Shown here: piece after piece, positions 6,433 through 7,936 of the stretch
Numbering within the stretch: the stretch's first letter is position 1
How the letters are laid out: every line of letters starts with the position of its first letter
DNA from: Gammaproteobacteria bacterium
Lineage (GTDB): Bacteria > Pseudomonadota > Gammaproteobacteria > Chromatiales > Chromatiaceae
NCBI GenBank assembly: GCA_008080925.1
Contig: VMDJ01000157.1
Span: forward strand, 1-7,936
DNA: 7,936 nucleotides
Direction of reading: 5' to 3'
Notes under the pieces: generated by a model
What the model was told of the DNA's origin: nothing
What the model saw: only the letters and a program-made list of their open reading frames with translations
Database searches by the model: none
Translations under genes and position numbers: made by a program

Positions 6433-6461
6433 TTCACTTTATTAGTCTTTCTATATATAAG
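6433..6461 (+). promoter_or_regulatory. Candidate pfp promoter
   Basis: A TTCACT (6433-6438) stands 17 bases before TATAAG (6456-6461), within a T/A alternation (6452-6460) that offers other -10 registers. Transcription would start near 6468 and leave a leader of about 70 bases before pfp. The -35 match is only partial. Confidence 0.35.
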
Positions 6462-6526
6462 GGCATTCAAACCTTCGATAGCGCCATTTCAGATTTCAGC
6501 GTACGTTTAGGTCATTAGCCGTCAGC

Positions 6527-6532
6527 AGGAGG
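6527..6532 (+). promoter_or_regulatory. Strong ribosome binding site of pfp
   Basis: A full AGGAGG Shine-Dalgarno ends four bases before the ATG at 6537 and fixes the start codon. It is by far the best ribosome binding site in the window, implying high translation of the phosphofructokinase. Confidence 0.92.
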
Positions 6533-6536
6533 AACA

Positions 6537-7790
6537 ATGACGACAAAAAACGCATTTTACGCGCAATCTGGTGGTGTCACTTCGGTGATCAATGCATCTG
6601 CAGCCGGTGTAATCGAAACAGCGCGTCAGCATAAAGATAAAATTGGCAAAGTTTTCGCTGGTCGAAACGGCATCATTGGTGCTTTGACCGAAGATTTGAT
6701 CGATACCGATCTCGAATCTGCAGAAGACATTGCAGCGTTGAAAAATACCCCATCTGGCGGTTTTGGCTCATGCCGTTTCAAGCTGAAAAGCCTTGAAGAT
6801 AACAAACGCGAATACGAGCGCCTGATCGAAGTCTTCAAAGCGCACAATATCGGCTACTTCTTCTATAACGGTGGCGGCGACTCAGCTGACACTTGTTTTA
6901 AAGTCTCTCAGCTCTCTGAAAAGATGGGCTACCCAGTACAAGCGATCCACGTACCAAAAACCGTGGATAACGACCTACCCATCACCGATAACTGCCCAGG
7001 CTTCGGTTCAGTCGCCAAGTACATTGCAGTCTCTACGCTAGAGGCGAGCTTCGACGTTCGCTCAATGGCGGCAACCTCAACCAAGATCTTCGTTATCGAG
7101 GTTATGGGTCGTCACGCAGGCTGGATTGCAGCAGCAGGTGCATTGGTAGAAGACCACAATATTCCTGTTTTAACCCTCTTCCCTGAAGTTGAGTTCGACA
7201 AAGACAAGTTCTTGGCAGCGGTTGACGCAAAAGTAAAAGAACACGACTTCTGCACCATCGTGGTTTCAGAAGGCTGTCACTGGCCTGACGGTACTTTCCT
7301 TGCTGAGCAAGGCACTCGCGACTCATTTGGTCACGCACAACTCGGTGGCGCAGCCCCAGTTGTTGCCAACATGATCAAAGAAGCGTTGGGCTATAAGTTC
7401 CACTGGGCTGTTGCAGACTACCTTCAGCGCGCAGCGCGTCACCTAGCGTCTGAGTCAGACGTTGAGCAAGCGTATGCTCTCGGTAAGGCAGCCGTTGAGA
7501 AAGCCTTGGAAGGTAAAAACTCAATCATGCCAACCGTTGTGCGTGAATCATCATCTCCATACAAATGGAGCATCGGCGAAGCACCACTTTCAGAGGTCGC
7601 AAACGTCGAGAAGATGATGCCAATGGACTTCATCAGCGATGATGGCTACGGCATTACCGATAAATGTAAGGAATACCTCTACCCACTGATCCAAGGTGAG
7701 GCTTACCCTCCTTATGAGAATGGCATGCCAAAGTACGTGACCATGAAAGGTATTTCAGTTGAGCAGAAACTCGAGAAATTCGAGCTCTAA
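6537..7790 (+). CDS. pfp: 6-phosphofructokinase, probably pyrophosphate-dependent (PPi-PFK)
   Basis: This 417-residue cytoplasmic protein has the phosphofructokinase motifs in order: S-G-G-V-T-S-V-I-N (11-19), G-G-G-D-S (112-116), P-K-T-V-D-N-D (140-146), the fructose-6-phosphate site M-G-R-H-A-G-W (190-196), and S-E-G (244-246). Lys141 in P-K-T-V-D-N-D is the residue linked to PPi use; ATP enzymes have Gly there. The first signature reads G-G-D-S rather than plant-type GGDD or ATP-type GGDG, as I recall for one clade of bacterial PPi-PFKs. The reaction is reversible phosphorylation of fructose 6-phosphate with PPi, serving glycolysis and gluconeogenesis. The length exceeds ATP-type PfkA (about 320) and fits this group. 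It has its own leader, a strong ribosome binding site and a terminator, so it is probably monocistronic. Donor preference is inferred from motifs; ATP or dual use is not excluded. Confidence 0.93.
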   Translation: MTTKNAFYAQSGGVTSVINASAAGVIETARQHKDKIGKVFAGRNGIIGALTEDLIDTDLESAEDIAALKNTPSGGFGSCRFKLKSLEDNKREYERLIEVFKAHNIGYFFYNGGGDSADTCFKVSQLSEKMGYPVQAIHVPKTVDNDLPITDNCPGFGSVAKYIAVSTLEASFDVRSMAATSTKIFVIEVMGRHAGWIAAAGALVEDHNIPVLTLFPEVEFDKDKFLAAVDAKVKEHDFCTIVVSEGCHWPDGTFLAEQGTRDSFGHAQLGGAAPVVANMIKEALGYKFHWAVADYLQRAARHLASESDVEQAYALGKAAVEKALEGKNSIMPTVVRESSSPYKWSIGEAPLSEVANVEKMMPMDFISDDGYGITDKCKEYLYPLIQGEAYPPYENGMPKYVTMKGISVEQKLEKFEL

Positions 7791-7806
7791 TCAGCCTTGA
7801 CGCCCG

Positions 7807-7833
7807 AAAAGCCGGCCTCGAGCCGGCTTTTTT
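7807..7833 (+). terminator. Intrinsic terminator of pfp
   Basis: A six-base GC-only stem (GCCGGC 7811-7816 with GCCGGC 7822-7827) is extended by AAAA/TTTT, has a five-base CTCGA loop, and is followed by six T (7828-7833). It lies 16 bases after the pfp stop codon. The A-tract on the left could let it work on the minus strand too. Confidence 0.92.
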
Positions 7834-7880
7834 GTGCCCTCTATATAAGGTAAGAGCTAAAAAAAGACACTTTTTGTGAA

Positions 7881-7918
7881 ATAAGTATTGACATATTAGA
7901 AAATACTTATATACTTAT
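7881..7918. promoter_or_regulatory. Three-copy 8-mer operator overlapping the terminal promoter
   Basis: ATAAGTAT (7881-7888) is matched by its reverse complement ATACTTAT at 7903-7910 and again in tandem at 7911-7918. The first pair extends to perfect 9-base arms (7881-7889 and 7902-7910) whose centres are 21 bases apart, close to two helical turns. The sites cover the -35 edge and the whole -10 element, as expected for a repressor. Which protein binds is unknown. Confidence 0.6.
7888..7915 (+). promoter_or_regulatory. Near-consensus sigma70 promoter for a gene right of the window
   Basis: A perfect -35 TTGACA (7888-7893) is followed after 16 bases by TATACT (7910-7915), one mismatch from the -10 consensus. 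Transcription would start near 7922 and run out of the window. It lies downstream of the pfp terminator, so it belongs to a new plus-strand unit whose coding region is not visible. Confidence 0.7.
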
Positions 7919-7936
7919 CCTCATTAGCTGATCAGT

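Larger units (their letters stand above)
6219..6536. other. Divergent intergenic region between the adenylate kinase-like gene and pfp
   Basis: These 318 bases separate two divergent start codons and must hold both promoters. The region is AT-rich and I see no credible gene in it. A plus-strand frame at 6155-6427 begins inside the adenylate kinase-like gene and resembles nothing. Visible structure is a 7-base inverted repeat at 6295-6316, a GAAAATTTTC palindrome at 6319-6328, a perfect 10-base tandem repeat at 6375-6394, and an ATTTCAG tandem at 6486-6499. There are also several -10/-35-like hexamers, listed separately. No riboswitch or leader peptide was recognised. Confidence 0.8.

Overview
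The window looks like an ordinary chromosomal segment of a marine-type gammaproteobacterium. By eye it has medium GC content and uniform base composition. The evidence is a conserved gammaproteobacterial cluster (yhdP, nitrilase-family amidase, tldD, pmbA) and a nickel-type glyoxalase I whose metal ligands fall at the same residue numbers as in E. coli GloA. A PPi-type phosphofructokinase in place of an E. coli-like PfkA suggests an Oceanospirillales-like or methylotroph-related lineage, but genus cannot be set from this sequence.

Left half (2-5065, plus strand): a compact apparent operon. It contains the C-terminal part of the AsmA-like envelope protein YhdP, a nitrilase-superfamily amidase, the two subunits of the TldD/TldE metalloprotease (4-base overlap) and glyoxalase I (1 base after pmbA). 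A strong terminator at 5038-5065 has an A-tract on one side and a T-tract on the other. It can therefore also end the convergent gene to its right.

Middle (5067-6218, minus strand): the most unusual gene. Its first ~210 codons encode an adenylate-kinase-fold protein with a P-loop and a four-cysteine zinc LID, but several AMP-site residues are changed. A short acidic linker joins this to a ~136-residue Lys/Ala/Val/Thr tail built of four-residue KKxx units, like the C-terminal domain of histone H1. I know of no standard adenylate kinase with this architecture.

Right half (6219-7936): a 318-base divergent intergenic region with several small inverted and direct repeats, then a PPi-dependent-type 6-phosphofructokinase with a strong Shine-Dalgarno and its own terminator. 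The last ~60 bases hold a near-consensus sigma70 promoter overlaid by three copies of an 8-mer (ATAAGTAT/ATACTTAT). This looks like a repressor-controlled promoter for a plus-strand gene just outside the window.

No tRNA, rRNA, CRISPR array, insertion sequence or phage gene was recognised. The candidate for something new is the adenylate kinase-like/H1-like tail fusion, divergently paired with the PPi-PFK.
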